A DNA stretch of 64,000 nt, taken from the NCBI GenBank assembly GCA_022711465.1, contig JAKLEZ010000008.1, forward strand, positions 124,001 to 188,000, written 5' to 3'. The notes beneath the pieces were generated by a model. It worked only from the letters and a program-made list of their open reading frames with translations, was not told the origin of the DNA and searched no databases. A program made the position numbers and the translations under genes. Source of the stretch: Planctomycetota bacterium (GTDB taxonomy: Bacteria; Planctomycetota; Phycisphaerae; UBA1845; PWPN01). Below, in pieces: positions 10,601-19,852 of the stretch (within the stretch, counting starts at the first letter, position 1; every line of letters starts with the position of its first letter).

Positions 10601-11003
10601 ATATGACGCGACCGGCGCGGCCATCCCCGGCCGCCAGGGCGGAATCCCCCAAGCCGAAGACCGTCCGGTTTGTGTTGAGCAAGGCAGACGAGCCATCGGC
10701 CAACTGCAGAAAGACCGTGCAGCCGTCACTGCCCAGCGCCGCCAAGGATACCCCGGCCCGACCCGCCTGCAGCTCGGCGACCAGGGCCGAGGCCGCGGCC
10801 GGCGACGATCCATCCCCAACCAGCGCCAGGAAACGATCGGCCACCTCCGTCAACGTCTGGTTGCCGGCGTCCGACAGATCGAGCGAGTCGGCAGGATAGT
10901 CCGGCCCGGATGGCAGCGGCGGCGCACACCCCACCGCAATCAGAACGGCCGCAGAGCAGATGACAGAGAAACGCACCAAGAAAGGACAAGTGCACGGTGA
11001 CAC
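7641..11003 (-). CDS. Large lipoprotein with caspase-like N-domain and invasin-type Ig domains
   Basis: A 1,120-aa protein. The GTG at 11003 is supported by a perfect AGGAGG five bases upstream. A signal peptide ends in the lipobox AVGC. The N-terminal third (about 140-400) alternates strands and helices: VLIINTAAVS, YGMVFVIAQGC, ALVYFVAPHSW, STLGWDGAFRG. This layout recalls clan CD (caspase/C25-like) domains, but the expected His-Gly and Cys positions read QG and PH, so it may be catalytically dead. The middle has several beta-sandwich repeats. Residues about 690-880 resemble Big_1/invasin Ig domains (VTDSNGQVTVQLSG; VKDSSGNGVAGVPVAF). The C-terminus has no known signature. A structural or adhesive surface role is likely; the caspase-like call is an inference. 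Confidence 0.75.
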   Translation of the reverse strand: MSPCTCPFLVRFSVICSAAVLIAVGCAPPLPSGPDYPADSLDLSDAGNQTLTEVADRFLALVGDGSSPAAASALVAELQAGRAGVSLAALGSDGCTVFLQLADGSSALLNTNRTVFGLGDSALAAGDGRAGRVISPTADKDIRRVAARMLPGGFECPGKVTPSTRNVLIINTAAVSNPSTDDYVQQLQDALITDGWQPTEIEVRSRAGAGDRRFTPISLTDVAGYGMVFVIAQGCVAEVGGVQRRFIQCCRPGKHTDVLSADLLAETLGERDRGRLIRCQTPKEGGGFVSDIYIRDDCLMEKMKATPGALVYFVAPHSWPVASELAEGEAGSTLGWDGAFRGTDGQRVVLGMLSRMTDAVVATTDVQAYENAIASGLGVSEDPLGHSTQARIAGTPGDFYLPAWGVFTVDAASIPSDAVQVDVDVTYADCPDFSLSFTMEVSDTVETLRLPSGEATIALKAMNAAGEVVGTGLEDVPVHGGRNDIVLKTCKTKVSLYLIDYPATGANAVSRIRVEFVYPDVLRDPPLPAELGLSAVGTWSAEVWAGTVSVRSTALNAAGQIVGEQTSEEDFACGRATVDLCFGWVRFEATRSPPGTASIRVVSDSANAPGPFTLAPGGSTEACGFRVDGVVHFTAEALDASGGLIASQNVTATIACGENAVPLDLVNYGIIVSADPNKIAANGVEQSEVTATLRYLQPGDKITPSGPPVVGKQVQFDTTLGSLSGANPAVTDSNGQVTVQLSGTADGLATVVAFVTEDTKEGQCTVQIGNANLGDYLFVNYGGAGQQLPGSHGVVGAVVKDSSGNGVAGVPVAFRLLRGALTLDAPLEKVTNKSGRAEVVVRSDGPAIGLVEAAVPGTLLVKRCIAYLQFSGTLSPSQASIAVDTGEQTLIMQSTVDLASLGLPYRWVFPSFSRQGRLVRGGTAVVEGSAGVEWIPNTATAKVNRGTEPGTVVGITARPYVEFDGELQQLGWVPLPEECRVEFFQDVVATLPITFESRQRPAPNAPGYYEAKVVARFAGSGISGNFRYLVINPSDNGQYSGDWWDGRNRVAVNTISQVSIVIAEDTYLKTEPPDAWIAERLQTYSRNFSGLSITVSAYPYPYEVYTSDNATRSYDPWRDW

Positions 11004-11443
11004 GTGTTCCTCCTGCCCACATTCACGAGATGATCCCGGCCGGCTACCTCACCAGGCCTCCTGCCGCCATTATACTGCCCTCGCCTGCCGACGCACCCAA
11101 CCTTTTTCGGCAGGCCTGCCAGACCGGAGACCCTCCTGCACCCACAAGAAACCCGCCAAGCCACCCGGCGAGCAGCACGCCGTCCGATAGGAACCTCTTC
11201 GGCATGGGGCAGAAGCACAGAGACCCTGCAAGCGCGGCTCGCCAGCCTGCCGGTGGTCATGTTCTGACCAACGGACAAGGCCGGTGCGCGGCCCCAAGTC
11301 CCAGTAATCAACATGGGCGATGAGCTCGGCCCGCTCATCGCCCATGAACAAAGACGGTCTTCAACGACCCGCGCGACCAAGGCGGCCCGGATCCGCGCTA
11401 AACCGCTCGACACGTCACCGGCCGTGGACCGGCCTAGCTGCGG
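11004..11443. other. Intergenic region carrying a strong hairpin
   Basis: There is no supportable gene. It contains the 14-bp perfect hairpin at 11312-11346 and the AGGAGG site of the downstream minus-strand lipoprotein gene. Confidence 0.5.
11312..11346 (-). terminator. Perfect 14-bp hairpin, likely terminator of the MBL lipoprotein gene
   Basis: CATGGGCGATGAGC (11312-11325) and GCTCATCGCCCATG (11333-11346) pair perfectly around a 7-nt loop. It lies about 100 bp after the stop of the minus-strand gene 11444-12970. On the minus strand it is followed by TTGATTACT, not a true T-run, so it may be a weak intrinsic terminator or an RNA-stabilising end. Confidence 0.55.
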
Positions 11444-12970
11444 TCATATGTCCCACAAGCTCTGAGGAATAATGTCCGCCCCAGGGTACAGCTGGGCGTA
11501 TGGATCCCCAACCGGTATCTTGTTGCCACCGTTGTCCAGCACGTAACTGCCGTCGTCATTGGTCTCCCACGTCCAGTACTTCGGCGGGTCGTAAGTCGCC
11601 GAGGGAAGCGGGGCGCTCGGAGTCCAGGTGTAATCCGAAACCACCGCCCGGGCCACGTCAACGTTGCCTGCCGCCACCTTGATGACCATGAGATCCGACG
11701 CGATCACGACGTCACCGCTGGGGTACCACACCCGGAGATCCTCCAGAGCACTGTAGATCGTGTCGTCCTCGGCCGGAAAATGAGTGCCCACTGCAAGCCG
11801 GGGAGCCTTGCTGAGCAGACTGAGAACGTAGCCATACGCCTTGGACTCGGTGTGCGAACTCTGCTGCACTCGGTTGAGGTCGGCATAAACCAGGTCGTAG
11901 CCAGCGTCCCCCTCCTGCAGTCCCGTGAACTTCTCGACCCAGATCTCCGGCGGGGGGGTCATCTCATGAATCAGCACGTCGACGCCGTTCGTCGCCTGCC
12001 GGACGACATGGTAGTTGGGCTTCGTATCCCCGGTGAAGATCATGGACAGCCCGTTCCACTCGAGCTTGTAGCTGATCGCCCCCTGCCGGGCATGCACCGC
12101 CGGGAAGTGGGTGATCTTGACCCCGCTCGCCGGGTTGTAGTAAGCGACGTTGTTGCTGACCGGCTGCCCATTCTCATCGAACCCTTCCTTCGTCCAGTCC
12201 AGCTCGAAAGCCACGAGATCATAGCCGTCTTTCCCGGCCGGGGGAGCCGACGGAGTGGCATGGGGACATGTCCAGCCGGGAGTGAGCTGGTTCCGACGAA
12301 TGTAATCATCCGTGAAGGCGGTAGTCTGAAAGCTGAAGCTCTCTGTGTGCCAGCGCGCCGCCTCCCGGAGAAGCTGGCAATAGGCGGCTGTGCCGTCGGA
12401 GTAAGGGCCGGACGCATTGCCCGCGAGATCGGTGTACTGGAAATCGGAACTCTTCGGGCCCCAAACATACAAGGGCGATTTGCGGTCCGCCGAAGGGCCG
12501 AAGCAGTAGATGTGCATCAGATCGCTCATGTGGTCCCCGTGCAGGTGGGTCAGGAAGATCTTGGTCATCTTCGACGCGGGAATGCCCATCGCGTTGTACT
12601 TGGCCATCACGCCCGTGCCACAGTCGAAGACGAATTGGTCGGACTGGCCCAGGGCATTGCCCACCTCAACGAAAATGCTGTTGGCGGCCTGCGAGATCCG
12701 CGGCGAGAACCACGAACCCAGGAACGTGATCCGCATTTCATCGGCAGCCAGCGGCTCGCTGTCCAGGCAGAAAGAGCGCATCGCCCTGAAATACGTGTTC
12801 CGGTTGGCCGATCCGGATTGAACGTCCGGACAGGCGATCGGGTCCAGGTCCGGGCAGTTGCCGTCGGGAACACAACCTCCGACGGCCAGCCCGCCGAGAG
12901 CCAGACCCTGTAGCTTCAACACTTCTCGTCTTGACAAACCTGCGGAGTCTGCTTTCTTGGGAGTGTCCAT
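11444..12970 (-). CDS. Tat-exported metallo-beta-lactamase-fold lipoprotein
   Basis: A 508-aa protein. The ATG at 12970 follows AAGGAG at 7 nt. The N-terminus has a Tat-like motif SRREVLK, then a hydrophobic stretch ending in the lipobox VGGC. The metal site is HLHGDH (residues 142-147) in IFLTHLHGDHMSD. Further expected elements are FPAVHARQGAISYKLEW and the strand-Asp motif MIFTGDTKPN, as in RNase Z/arylsulfatase-like MBL hydrolases. A late His in LAVGTHFPAEDD may complete the site. The protein is longer than typical members, with a Cys-rich spacer (GNCPDLDPIACPD) after the lipid Cys and an extra C-terminal region. The substrate is unknown; export points to an extracytoplasmic ester or phosphodiester. 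Confidence 0.85.
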   Translation of the reverse strand: MDTPKKADSAGLSRREVLKLQGLALGGLAVGGCVPDGNCPDLDPIACPDVQSGSANRNTYFRAMRSFCLDSEPLAADEMRITFLGSWFSPRISQAANSIFVEVGNALGQSDQFVFDCGTGVMAKYNAMGIPASKMTKIFLTHLHGDHMSDLMHIYCFGPSADRKSPLYVWGPKSSDFQYTDLAGNASGPYSDGTAAYCQLLREAARWHTESFSFQTTAFTDDYIRRNQLTPGWTCPHATPSAPPAGKDGYDLVAFELDWTKEGFDENGQPVSNNVAYYNPASGVKITHFPAVHARQGAISYKLEWNGLSMIFTGDTKPNYHVVRQATNGVDVLIHEMTPPPEIWVEKFTGLQEGDAGYDLVYADLNRVQQSSHTESKAYGYVLSLLSKAPRLAVGTHFPAEDDTIYSALEDLRVWYPSGDVVIASDLMVIKVAAGNVDVARAVVSDYTWTPSAPLPSATYDPPKYWTWETNDDGSYVLDNGGNKIPVGDPYAQLYPGADIIPQSLWDI

Positions 12971-13625
12971 TCTTATTCTCCTTGCCTGATGTACATCTCG
13001 GGGTAGTCCTTCCGCATACCCCGAGAGCACCCCATGACGTGCGCCCGGCCACACCGCCAGGCTGTGCGCGGACATCCTACAGCGCTCCACCCGGTGTGCC
13101 TACCGCCTTGGCCTGAGTATCCCGCCTTGGCCGCTTGAACCGTTCGGCGAGTCGATCACTCCCCATACACCCCCGCTTCATGTGCACAAGAACCCCTGCA
13201 CGCGCGGACCCGACAGGACCCCGCAGGCTTGCGGGCCCGCAGAACGGTGCGGGAGACTGTGCCACCACGGCGCCTGTCCTTACGGTCATCTCACGAATGG
13301 CGACAACGTGACCACCACGCTTGCCGCCTGTGAACGGGCGGACAATGATATGAGGCCGGCCGTTCAGACGGAGTCGCGCGCATGAGCCCAAGTGCATCGG
13401 AGGACGCATCAGCGCAACTGAGGCGGCCTGCGGATCAGCCTGCCCAACACCGTGGCTTTACGTCATCCTGCATCCCTGGCCACAAACCACCCTACGCCGA
13501 TCGTGGATCGCTGAGCTCATCCTCCGTACGCCTCCCGAATCGTAGCCCCGCTCCATGGCGTCGTTTTCTTCACCCGTGGCAATCTGTACAATGGCAAGTT
13601 GAAGGTGCCGCTTGGGAGGATTCCG
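12971..13625. other. Divergent intergenic region, about 650 bp
   Basis: It lies between the minus-strand MBL gene and the plus-strand GH17 gene. Open frames run through it on both strands but none has a start site and domain content together. It probably holds two divergent promoters. Confidence 0.4.
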
Positions 13626-15464
13626 ATGACCAGTGCCGAAAAGACCGTTCTGTTCACCATGGTCTGCGGTCTCATGTTGGGTGCGCAGGGGTGCCCTCCG
13701 CCGCCGGACCCGATCCCGCCCGGCCCAGCGGCACCGCTCGCTCCAGAGAACGGAGCCACGCGGGTGGATCTGAACACCGCATTCAGCTGGGTGACCGGTG
13801 ACCATGCGGACGTTCACCGAGTGCACTTCGGAGACACCAATCCGCCTCCGTTCGTGTTCGAGCAGGCTGGCACGACGTTCAATCCGGGTGAGCTCGACCC
13901 GAACAAGACCTACTACTGGGCTATCGATGAGGTGAACGGGGCAGGAACCCGCGTTGGCGATGTGTGGAGTTTCACGACAAGGGGGGCATCGCCGATTGCG
14001 ACGGATCAGCCCGTGACCGTCCCCTTCAATACCGCGACCGATTTCACGCTCGCCGCAGTGGATCCCGACTCCCCCTCACCGTCACTGACTTACGAAATCG
14101 TCTCGCAGCCCGCTCGCGGCTCGATCAGCGGCACCCCGCCCAATCTCTCCTACACGCCTGAACCGGACTTCGTTGGAGTCGAGGACTTCGCATTCCGCGT
14201 TTCCGACGGCGCGAGCTTCAGCAACACGGCGAGAGTGAGCCTGGTGGTATGCTCGCGCTATCGATTGCCGGGCATTTGCTTCAGCCCGTACGTGGATGGC
14301 CAGGATCCCAACCAGGGCGATGTCGTCACCGAGGACCAGTTGCGGGCCCGGATGCGCCTGATCGCTCCGTATGCCCAGGCCATCAGAACCTACGGGTGTA
14401 CCAACGGACTCGAGGCTGCCGGCCGCGTTGCCCATTCATTGGGCCTGAAGGCGGTGATCGGAGCATGGCTGGCAAGCGACTCGACCGTGAACCAGAACGA
14501 GATCACCAGCCTAATCACGGTGGCGAACGCAGGCGAAGCGGATATGGCCATCGTCGGAAGTGAAACACTGTACCGAAATGACCGGACTCCCGAGCAGCTG
14601 GTGGCCCACATCGCCGCCGTCAAGCAGGCCATTCCAGTGCAGATTCCGGTGGGAACGGCCGACGTCTATGGCCAGTTCTTGGACCATCCGGAAGTGATCT
14701 CGGCGAGCGATTGTCTGTGGGTGCACTACTTCCCCTACTGGGAAGGCATACGAATCGACGTCGCCATGGCGTACGTTCATGCGGGTCACCAGTTGGTGCT
14801 CGGCGCAGCCGAAGGCAGAACAGTCTACGTTGGCGAGACCGGACATCCAAGCGGCGGCGCCTCCGTGAACGAGGCCGAGGCAAGCCCGGAGAACGCCGCC
14901 TTCTACCTGCTCAACGTGGCGTCATGGGCTCAGGTCACCGGCACCCCCGTCTACTACTTCGCGGCCCTGGACGAGGATTGGAAGGTGACCTCGGAGGGCG
15001 AAACGGGCCGCCATTGGGGAATCGCAGACAAGAATGGGACCCTGAAGCCGGGAATGCGCCAGGTATTCGACGGGGAGACTCTGGCGGACAACTGGACGCT
15101 GCTCGGCGGGCCGGGTACGGCGGAGATTGAACTGACCCATATTCCAGCTTACGGCAGCACCGAGAACCTCGCTGGACGAGTCTGGCATGTCGCCTCTGCC
15201 GCCAACTACCGGATCGTTGTCTACATCCAGGTCATGGGCGATAGCAGCTGGTGGGTCAAGCCGTACGGCGACCAGCCCTATACCACAATTGACACGGATG
15301 GCCGATTCGTCGTCGATGTCACCACCGGCGGTATCGATCAGAATGCCATCCGAATCAATGCCTACCTCGTCCCAGTTGACGATCTGCCTTCACTCTCCGA
15401 CCTGAGCACGGACCGGATCCTCCAGGCCGCCGTAGCCAAGGCCGAGATTGAACGAGTCCCCTAG
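13626..15464 (+). CDS. GH17-like glycoside hydrolase lipoprotein with FnIII- and cadherin-like domains
   Basis: A 612-aa protein. The ATG at 13626 is set by GGGAGG six bases upstream. The signal peptide ends in the lipobox AQGC (Cys23), followed by a Pro-rich tether. Residues about 40-115 are fibronectin-III-like (KTYYWAIDEVNGAG ... WSFTT) and about 120-205 resemble bacterial cadherin/Ig repeats (YTPEPDFVGVEDFAFRVSDG). The catalytic part carries both GH17 signatures: AIVGSETLYRND with candidate acid/base Glu313, and VYVGETGHPSGG with candidate nucleophile Glu404. GH17 enzymes cleave or remodel beta-1,3-glucans. About 130 C-terminal residues form an unassigned beta domain. A sulfatase gene follows 96 bp downstream, so the pair may be co-transcribed against one glycan. 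Confidence 0.82.
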   Translation: MTSAEKTVLFTMVCGLMLGAQGCPPPPDPIPPGPAAPLAPENGATRVDLNTAFSWVTGDHADVHRVHFGDTNPPPFVFEQAGTTFNPGELDPNKTYYWAIDEVNGAGTRVGDVWSFTTRGASPIATDQPVTVPFNTATDFTLAAVDPDSPSPSLTYEIVSQPARGSISGTPPNLSYTPEPDFVGVEDFAFRVSDGASFSNTARVSLVVCSRYRLPGICFSPYVDGQDPNQGDVVTEDQLRARMRLIAPYAQAIRTYGCTNGLEAAGRVAHSLGLKAVIGAWLASDSTVNQNEITSLITVANAGEADMAIVGSETLYRNDRTPEQLVAHIAAVKQAIPVQIPVGTADVYGQFLDHPEVISASDCLWVHYFPYWEGIRIDVAMAYVHAGHQLVLGAAEGRTVYVGETGHPSGGASVNEAEASPENAAFYLLNVASWAQVTGTPVYYFAALDEDWKVTSEGETGRHWGIADKNGTLKPGMRQVFDGETLADNWTLLGGPGTAEIELTHIPAYGSTENLAGRVWHVASAANYRIVVYIQVMGDSSWWVKPYGDQPYTTIDTDGRFVVDVTTGGIDQNAIRINAYLVPVDDLPSLSDLSTDRILQAAVAKAEIERVP

Positions 15465-15560
15465 AATCATTCACGGCGATTCCCTGCAACCCCACGGTGC
15501 CGTCCAGGGTGGCAAGCGGGTCCCATCGCACGTATGGTGGCAGGGAACAAGGAGGCCACG

Positions 15561-17102
15561 ATGAGACGATTCCCTCTTGCTCGTGCTTTCCGGTTGTGCC
15601 CGGTTGTGTTTCTTGCGCCGCCGGTGTTCGCACTGGCGGCCAACAACAGCGGTACGCCGCCGTCTTCCGCCACCCTGCCTGCCCGCCGAGTCAACGTCCT
15701 GCTGATCACCGCCGACGATTTGTATTGGAAGACTCCGGCGAGCTTCGGGGGAAAAACGCTCGACCTGACGCCCAACATCGATCGTCTGGCTCGGGAGGGC
15801 ATGAGGTTCATGCACGCCCACGTGACCATTGCCGTCTGCCAGCCTTCCCGGCAAGTCCTGATGACCGGCCGGTATCCTCACCGTAATGGAGGTGAAGGCT
15901 TCGAGCCGATCCACCTGGATGTGCCCACCTTGCAGGAGCGACTGCACGCCGCGGGCTATCTGCTCGGCTGCTTCGGCAAGCTCTCACACCTGGCGCCGGC
16001 CGGTAAGTACCATTGGGATTCCGCCTGCGACCAGAACCAACTCGGTATCGGGCGAGATCCTGAAAAGTACCACCAGGCGGTCAAATCACTGCTGGATCGC
16101 GCCCGTGCCGAGAACAGACCGTTCTTTGTCATGGCGAACTCCCACGACCCCCATCGACCTTTCTCGGGCAGCGAGAGGGAGCGCATGGGCTTCGGGGCGC
16201 GGCTTGCCGACGTTCCAGCGCCGTCGCGGCGATACCGGCCTGATGAAGTCTGGGTTCCTGCGTTCCTGCCGGATCTGCCCGACATCCGTCAGGAGATCGC
16301 CGAGTACAACAGCTCTTCCCGCCGCTGCGATGACACGGTGGGGGCGGTCCTGAGAGCCCTGCGCGAGTCCGGATACGAGGACAGTACGCTGGTTATGTTC
16401 CTCTCTGACAATGGGATATCCGTACCGTTCTCCAAGGCCAACTGCTATCTGAACAGCACACGCACGCCCTGGATCGTACGCTGGCCCAGGCAGGTCAAGC
16501 CCGGTACGGTGGATGACGTGCATCTCATCTCCGGCATCGACTTCATGCCAACCATCCTGGAGGCAACGATCGGCCCCGACGTACCCGGCATGGACGGCAG
16601 ATCGTTCCTGCCGTTGCTGCGAGGCGAAACCCAAGCCGGCCGCGAGTACTGCTTCACGCAGTTTCATCAGACGTCGGCGAGGAACCGCTATCCGATGCGC
16701 TGCGTGCAGAACCGGGATTCCGGCTACATATTCAATTTCTGGGCCGACGGCCAGACGGTCTACCGCAGCGAACCGCAGACCGGTCTGACCTTCAAGGCCA
16801 TGCAGGCCGCCGCTGTGGGCAATCCAGCCATCGCCGCCCGCGTGCACCTGCTCCAGTATCGGGTGCGCGAGGAGTTCTACGATCTGAAAAATGACCCGGA
16901 TGCGCTGATCAACCTCGCCGGCAACGACAAGTACGCTCGGCGAATCCAGGAGTTTCGGGGCGTCCTGCTCGATTGGATGAAACGGACGAACGATCCGGCG
17001 GCGGCCGCCTTTGAGAACCGCAATTCGGAGGCGGCAATAGCGGCGTTCATGGCCCAGGAGCGCGCCAAGACACAACCCGCTGCAGAGGACCGCCGCCAGT
17101 AG
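15561..17102 (+). CDS. Secreted type I sulfatase
   Basis: A 513-aa exported enzyme. The ATG at 15561 follows AAGGAGG; the signal peptide runs to about ALAA. The alkaline-phosphatase-superfamily core is clear: VLLITADDLYW with metal-binding Asp52/53, TPNIDRLAREGMRF, then CQPSRQVLMTGRYPHRNG, where Cys93 in CxPSR is the formylglycine site. Later signatures are NSHDPHRPF, VMFLSDNGIS and PWIVRWP. Such enzymes remove sulfate esters, usually from algal or host polysaccharides. Formylglycine maturation (FGE or anSME) is needed, and no such gene is in the window. Its place behind the GH17-like gene supports a role in sulfated glucan or algal glycan use. Confidence 0.93.
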   Translation: MRRFPLARAFRLCPVVFLAPPVFALAANNSGTPPSSATLPARRVNVLLITADDLYWKTPASFGGKTLDLTPNIDRLAREGMRFMHAHVTIAVCQPSRQVLMTGRYPHRNGGEGFEPIHLDVPTLQERLHAAGYLLGCFGKLSHLAPAGKYHWDSACDQNQLGIGRDPEKYHQAVKSLLDRARAENRPFFVMANSHDPHRPFSGSERERMGFGARLADVPAPSRRYRPDEVWVPAFLPDLPDIRQEIAEYNSSSRRCDDTVGAVLRALRESGYEDSTLVMFLSDNGISVPFSKANCYLNSTRTPWIVRWPRQVKPGTVDDVHLISGIDFMPTILEATIGPDVPGMDGRSFLPLLRGETQAGREYCFTQFHQTSARNRYPMRCVQNRDSGYIFNFWADGQTVYRSEPQTGLTFKAMQAAAVGNPAIAARVHLLQYRVREEFYDLKNDPDALINLAGNDKYARRIQEFRGVLLDWMKRTNDPAAAAFENRNSEAAIAAFMAQERAKTQPAAEDRRQ

Positions 17103-17212
17103 TCGAATGAAACGCGAAGAGGGTCAACGGTCAGGGTCCTGGCGAACCTCCGTCGCCGCTCCATGTCCCATCCACAGGGGCTCCCGCAAGGACAGCCCGC
17201 AATCCCGAGGCC

Positions 17213-19735
17213 TCACTGCGGCAGGGATGTCGCCCGGACATTGTCAAAGCGAACACCTTCGCCCTTGTAGGTGACGAAGCCGATCGAGCCCGACGGATAC
17301 GAGCGATCCTTGGCGCTGAGCACCTCTTGGCCGTCGACCAGGCAGGTGATCGTATCGCCGCGAACATGAACCGCCAGGTGAAGCCACCGGCCATGAGCTA
17401 CGGTGGCAGGGGCTCTGCCCTCGCTGAGCAGCACCGGGTTGGAGAACTCGTTTCTCTCGAACTGGGGGGCCGCCCTGCCGGTCTGATCTGGGAGTACCCG
17501 GCCATCGCAACGAGCACGCCAGAGTCGACATTGAGCACGTGAGGGGAGAAGCACGAAGTGATAGCCCTGGACCCAGCGGCCGTTACCGCCGCCCTCGTCG
17601 TGAACATTGGCCCGCACCCAGAGCCCAAGACTGCCCTTCTCCGCATATCCGTCAGCCTCGAACGCGTAGTCCGTCCAATGCTCTCCACCCCGAAGGATGA
17701 TCGCGGCATCATGGGCGCCGCGCTCGCGTTCGCGCACCCCGAGGTGGGCATCGTGCCCGAGGCACCCGCCGGATCGGCCGCCGGTCACATCCCAGTGCCA
17801 CTGCTCCGGTTTGAGCCGCCAGTAGTTCAAGAAGGGAACCCATCGGGCGTCTGGCCCGTCGCAGGTCGTTTCAAACGGCAGTTCGACCGGCTGACTGAAT
17901 TCCTCGATGAGCACCGGAGAGCGGGCCGGATTGACGTTGATCGTCAACCGGTGAGGACCGAAACGCATGAGGACTATCCCTGAATCCCAGGTCGAATTGA
18001 GATACGGAGACTCGATCATACCGCAGGATTCGAGTTCGATCGGCCGGTCATCAACGCGCGGCAGGTCGCCGTAGCGAAGGGTCAGCTTGAAGGGCTCGGC
18101 GGCTGGACCCGAGTCTGCAGATGAACAACTCTGATACGTAACCCCCTCGGGACGTTCTTCAATCTGATTATCGAGCACATCGGCGCGAAACCGATCGAAA
18201 TCGCGCTGGTAGTCGGATGCCCTGGCCGCTTCGAGAACGAAGGCGGCGTCAGGCCGGTCGAAGCGAATGAAATCCCCGTAGAGGCCAGGTTCTTGGGAAT
18301 GCTGCCAGGTGTAGCCTGAGCCGACAACTCGATAGGCGGCGAACGTTCCTCCCGCGCGCACGAGCAGCCAGCCTTGTTGTTCGATCAGCTCATCGAACTC
18401 TTGCGTGGCCAGATACGTTCGGCCGGCCACGCCGCGGCCCATGCTCACATTCTTGTACTGCACACAGTCGACGGTTGCCGGCCCCTGCTGGGTTCGGTCT
18501 GCGGGCAAAAGATCGGTGAGAATCGTGCGGCGCGTATTCCCGGCGATCCGAAGTACGCTCATGAGCGGTAACGATCTCGCGGCACCGTACCGCCCCTGAA
18601 CTTCCTGAAACGAGCCGAGCACGAAGTCCGGCGTGACCCAGGCATACACACGGGCATTGAAGACCTCCGGGGGCGGCTCCGCCGTTCCGGGTCGCTCACG
18701 GAGTACCCGGTGGCCTTGGCCCGGACGACGAGCCTTGACGACATACGAACCGCGTTCCTGCCCGGCCGTCGCCAGAGCCGACACTGCCGCCGGAGGAACG
18801 TATGTGCTCGTGGCCAGCAGCGGGGCTCCCAGCACACCGTAGAAATGCGGCTTCCCCGTCCCGAAAAGCAGATACAGCATCGGATAGGTGCCGCTGCACT
18901 GAGCATCGTAACGGCTGTTGTGACCCAGTTCTTCTCTGAGTATCCCGTCATAGCTGGGCCGGTACACCCGGCAAGCCGGCCCCCCCAACACGCCTTCAAG
19001 GCTCAACAAGGCGTGCTCGGCAAACACAACATCGAGGCCGAGCTTGGCCTTTCGCCGGAGCAGCGGATCCTCCGCCCACTCGGACAGCAGAAGCAGGCAC
19101 CCGACATTCTTCTCCACGTAGCAGGGCGAGTTGTACTCCAGCCACCCTTTCCGGATATGCTCAATCACGAAGGAGTCGAGGTGCCGCGTCATTCGCTCCG
19201 CAGTTGCGCGGTCGCGGTCGAGTTGTGCCGCCAGCAGGCACCACACATGGCCCATGAACGCATGATTCTCCGTGGCCCCAAACTCCCAGACAGAGGGGTT
19301 AAGCCGGCGAGGCGCCGCCTCGATATGGATGAGTTCGAGCAGGCGTTTTCGGGCAGCGGAACTCAGACTGGGATCATCGCGAAACAGGTAGTAGGCATGC
19401 AGACCTTCACATACCCGCATGTCCGGGTCAACCTTGGGGTCAATGGGCATGGCCTCAAAGAAGGCATTGGCCTTGGCAGTCTCCACCGGTGAGCGCTTGA
19501 GGTACATGGCCGCCAATGCCCCCGCCCAATTGGGTTCGATCTCGTCGAACTTCCATTCCGCGTGCGCCCATGCAACAGGGGCGCCAGCCCGTATCCAGTT
19601 GTCCGCCAACTGCTCAAGAAACGCGCGCCTGCGCTGCTGGACGGCTGCAATTGGCTGCTCTGCACCTGCGTTGCCGGCGGTGAGCATGGACGCACCCAGA
19701 ATCAACACGCACAACTGTCGCACCCTCGATCTCAT
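17213..19735 (-). CDS. Secreted 840-aa protein with C-terminal concanavalin-like domain
   Basis: The ATG at 19735 is taken because AGGAGG lies 10 nt upstream and a signal peptide follows (RSRVRQLCVLILGASMLTAGNAGA). The open frame extends upstream to 19855, where it merges with a decayed prepilin fragment; that part is unlikely to be translated. Residues about 30-330 are helical and recall (alpha/alpha)-toroid domains of polysaccharide lyases or hydrolases (WEFGATENHAFMGHVWCLL), but no family could be named. The middle is beta-rich. Residues about 640-840 look like a LamG/DUF1080-type sandwich (HWTDYAFEADGYAEKGSLGL ... ITCLVDGQEVL ... GSIGFVTYKGEGVRFDNV). A carbohydrate-active role is inferred from architecture only. 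Confidence 0.78.
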   Translation of the reverse strand: MRSRVRQLCVLILGASMLTAGNAGAEQPIAAVQQRRRAFLEQLADNWIRAGAPVAWAHAEWKFDEIEPNWAGALAAMYLKRSPVETAKANAFFEAMPIDPKVDPDMRVCEGLHAYYLFRDDPSLSSAARKRLLELIHIEAAPRRLNPSVWEFGATENHAFMGHVWCLLAAQLDRDRATAERMTRHLDSFVIEHIRKGWLEYNSPCYVEKNVGCLLLLSEWAEDPLLRRKAKLGLDVVFAEHALLSLEGVLGGPACRVYRPSYDGILREELGHNSRYDAQCSGTYPMLYLLFGTGKPHFYGVLGAPLLATSTYVPPAAVSALATAGQERGSYVVKARRPGQGHRVLRERPGTAEPPPEVFNARVYAWVTPDFVLGSFQEVQGRYGAARSLPLMSVLRIAGNTRRTILTDLLPADRTQQGPATVDCVQYKNVSMGRGVAGRTYLATQEFDELIEQQGWLLVRAGGTFAAYRVVGSGYTWQHSQEPGLYGDFIRFDRPDAAFVLEAARASDYQRDFDRFRADVLDNQIEERPEGVTYQSCSSADSGPAAEPFKLTLRYGDLPRVDDRPIELESCGMIESPYLNSTWDSGIVLMRFGPHRLTINVNPARSPVLIEEFSQPVELPFETTCDGPDARWVPFLNYWRLKPEQWHWDVTGGRSGGCLGHDAHLGVRERERGAHDAAIILRGGEHWTDYAFEADGYAEKGSLGLWVRANVHDEGGGNGRWVQGYHFVLLPSRAQCRLWRARCDGRVLPDQTGRAAPQFERNEFSNPVLLSEGRAPATVAHGRWLHLAVHVRGDTITCLVDGQEVLSAKDRSYPSGSIGFVTYKGEGVRFDNVRATSLPQ

Positions 19736-19852
19736 GGCCGACCGTCCTCCTGAGATGGCGGAGTCCCTGCTCCGATGTGCTTGCGACATCATAATGCCTG
19801 CGGAGCACTCCGCAGAGCCTGGCACCGCCGCTCGGCAATCCTCGAACGGTCG

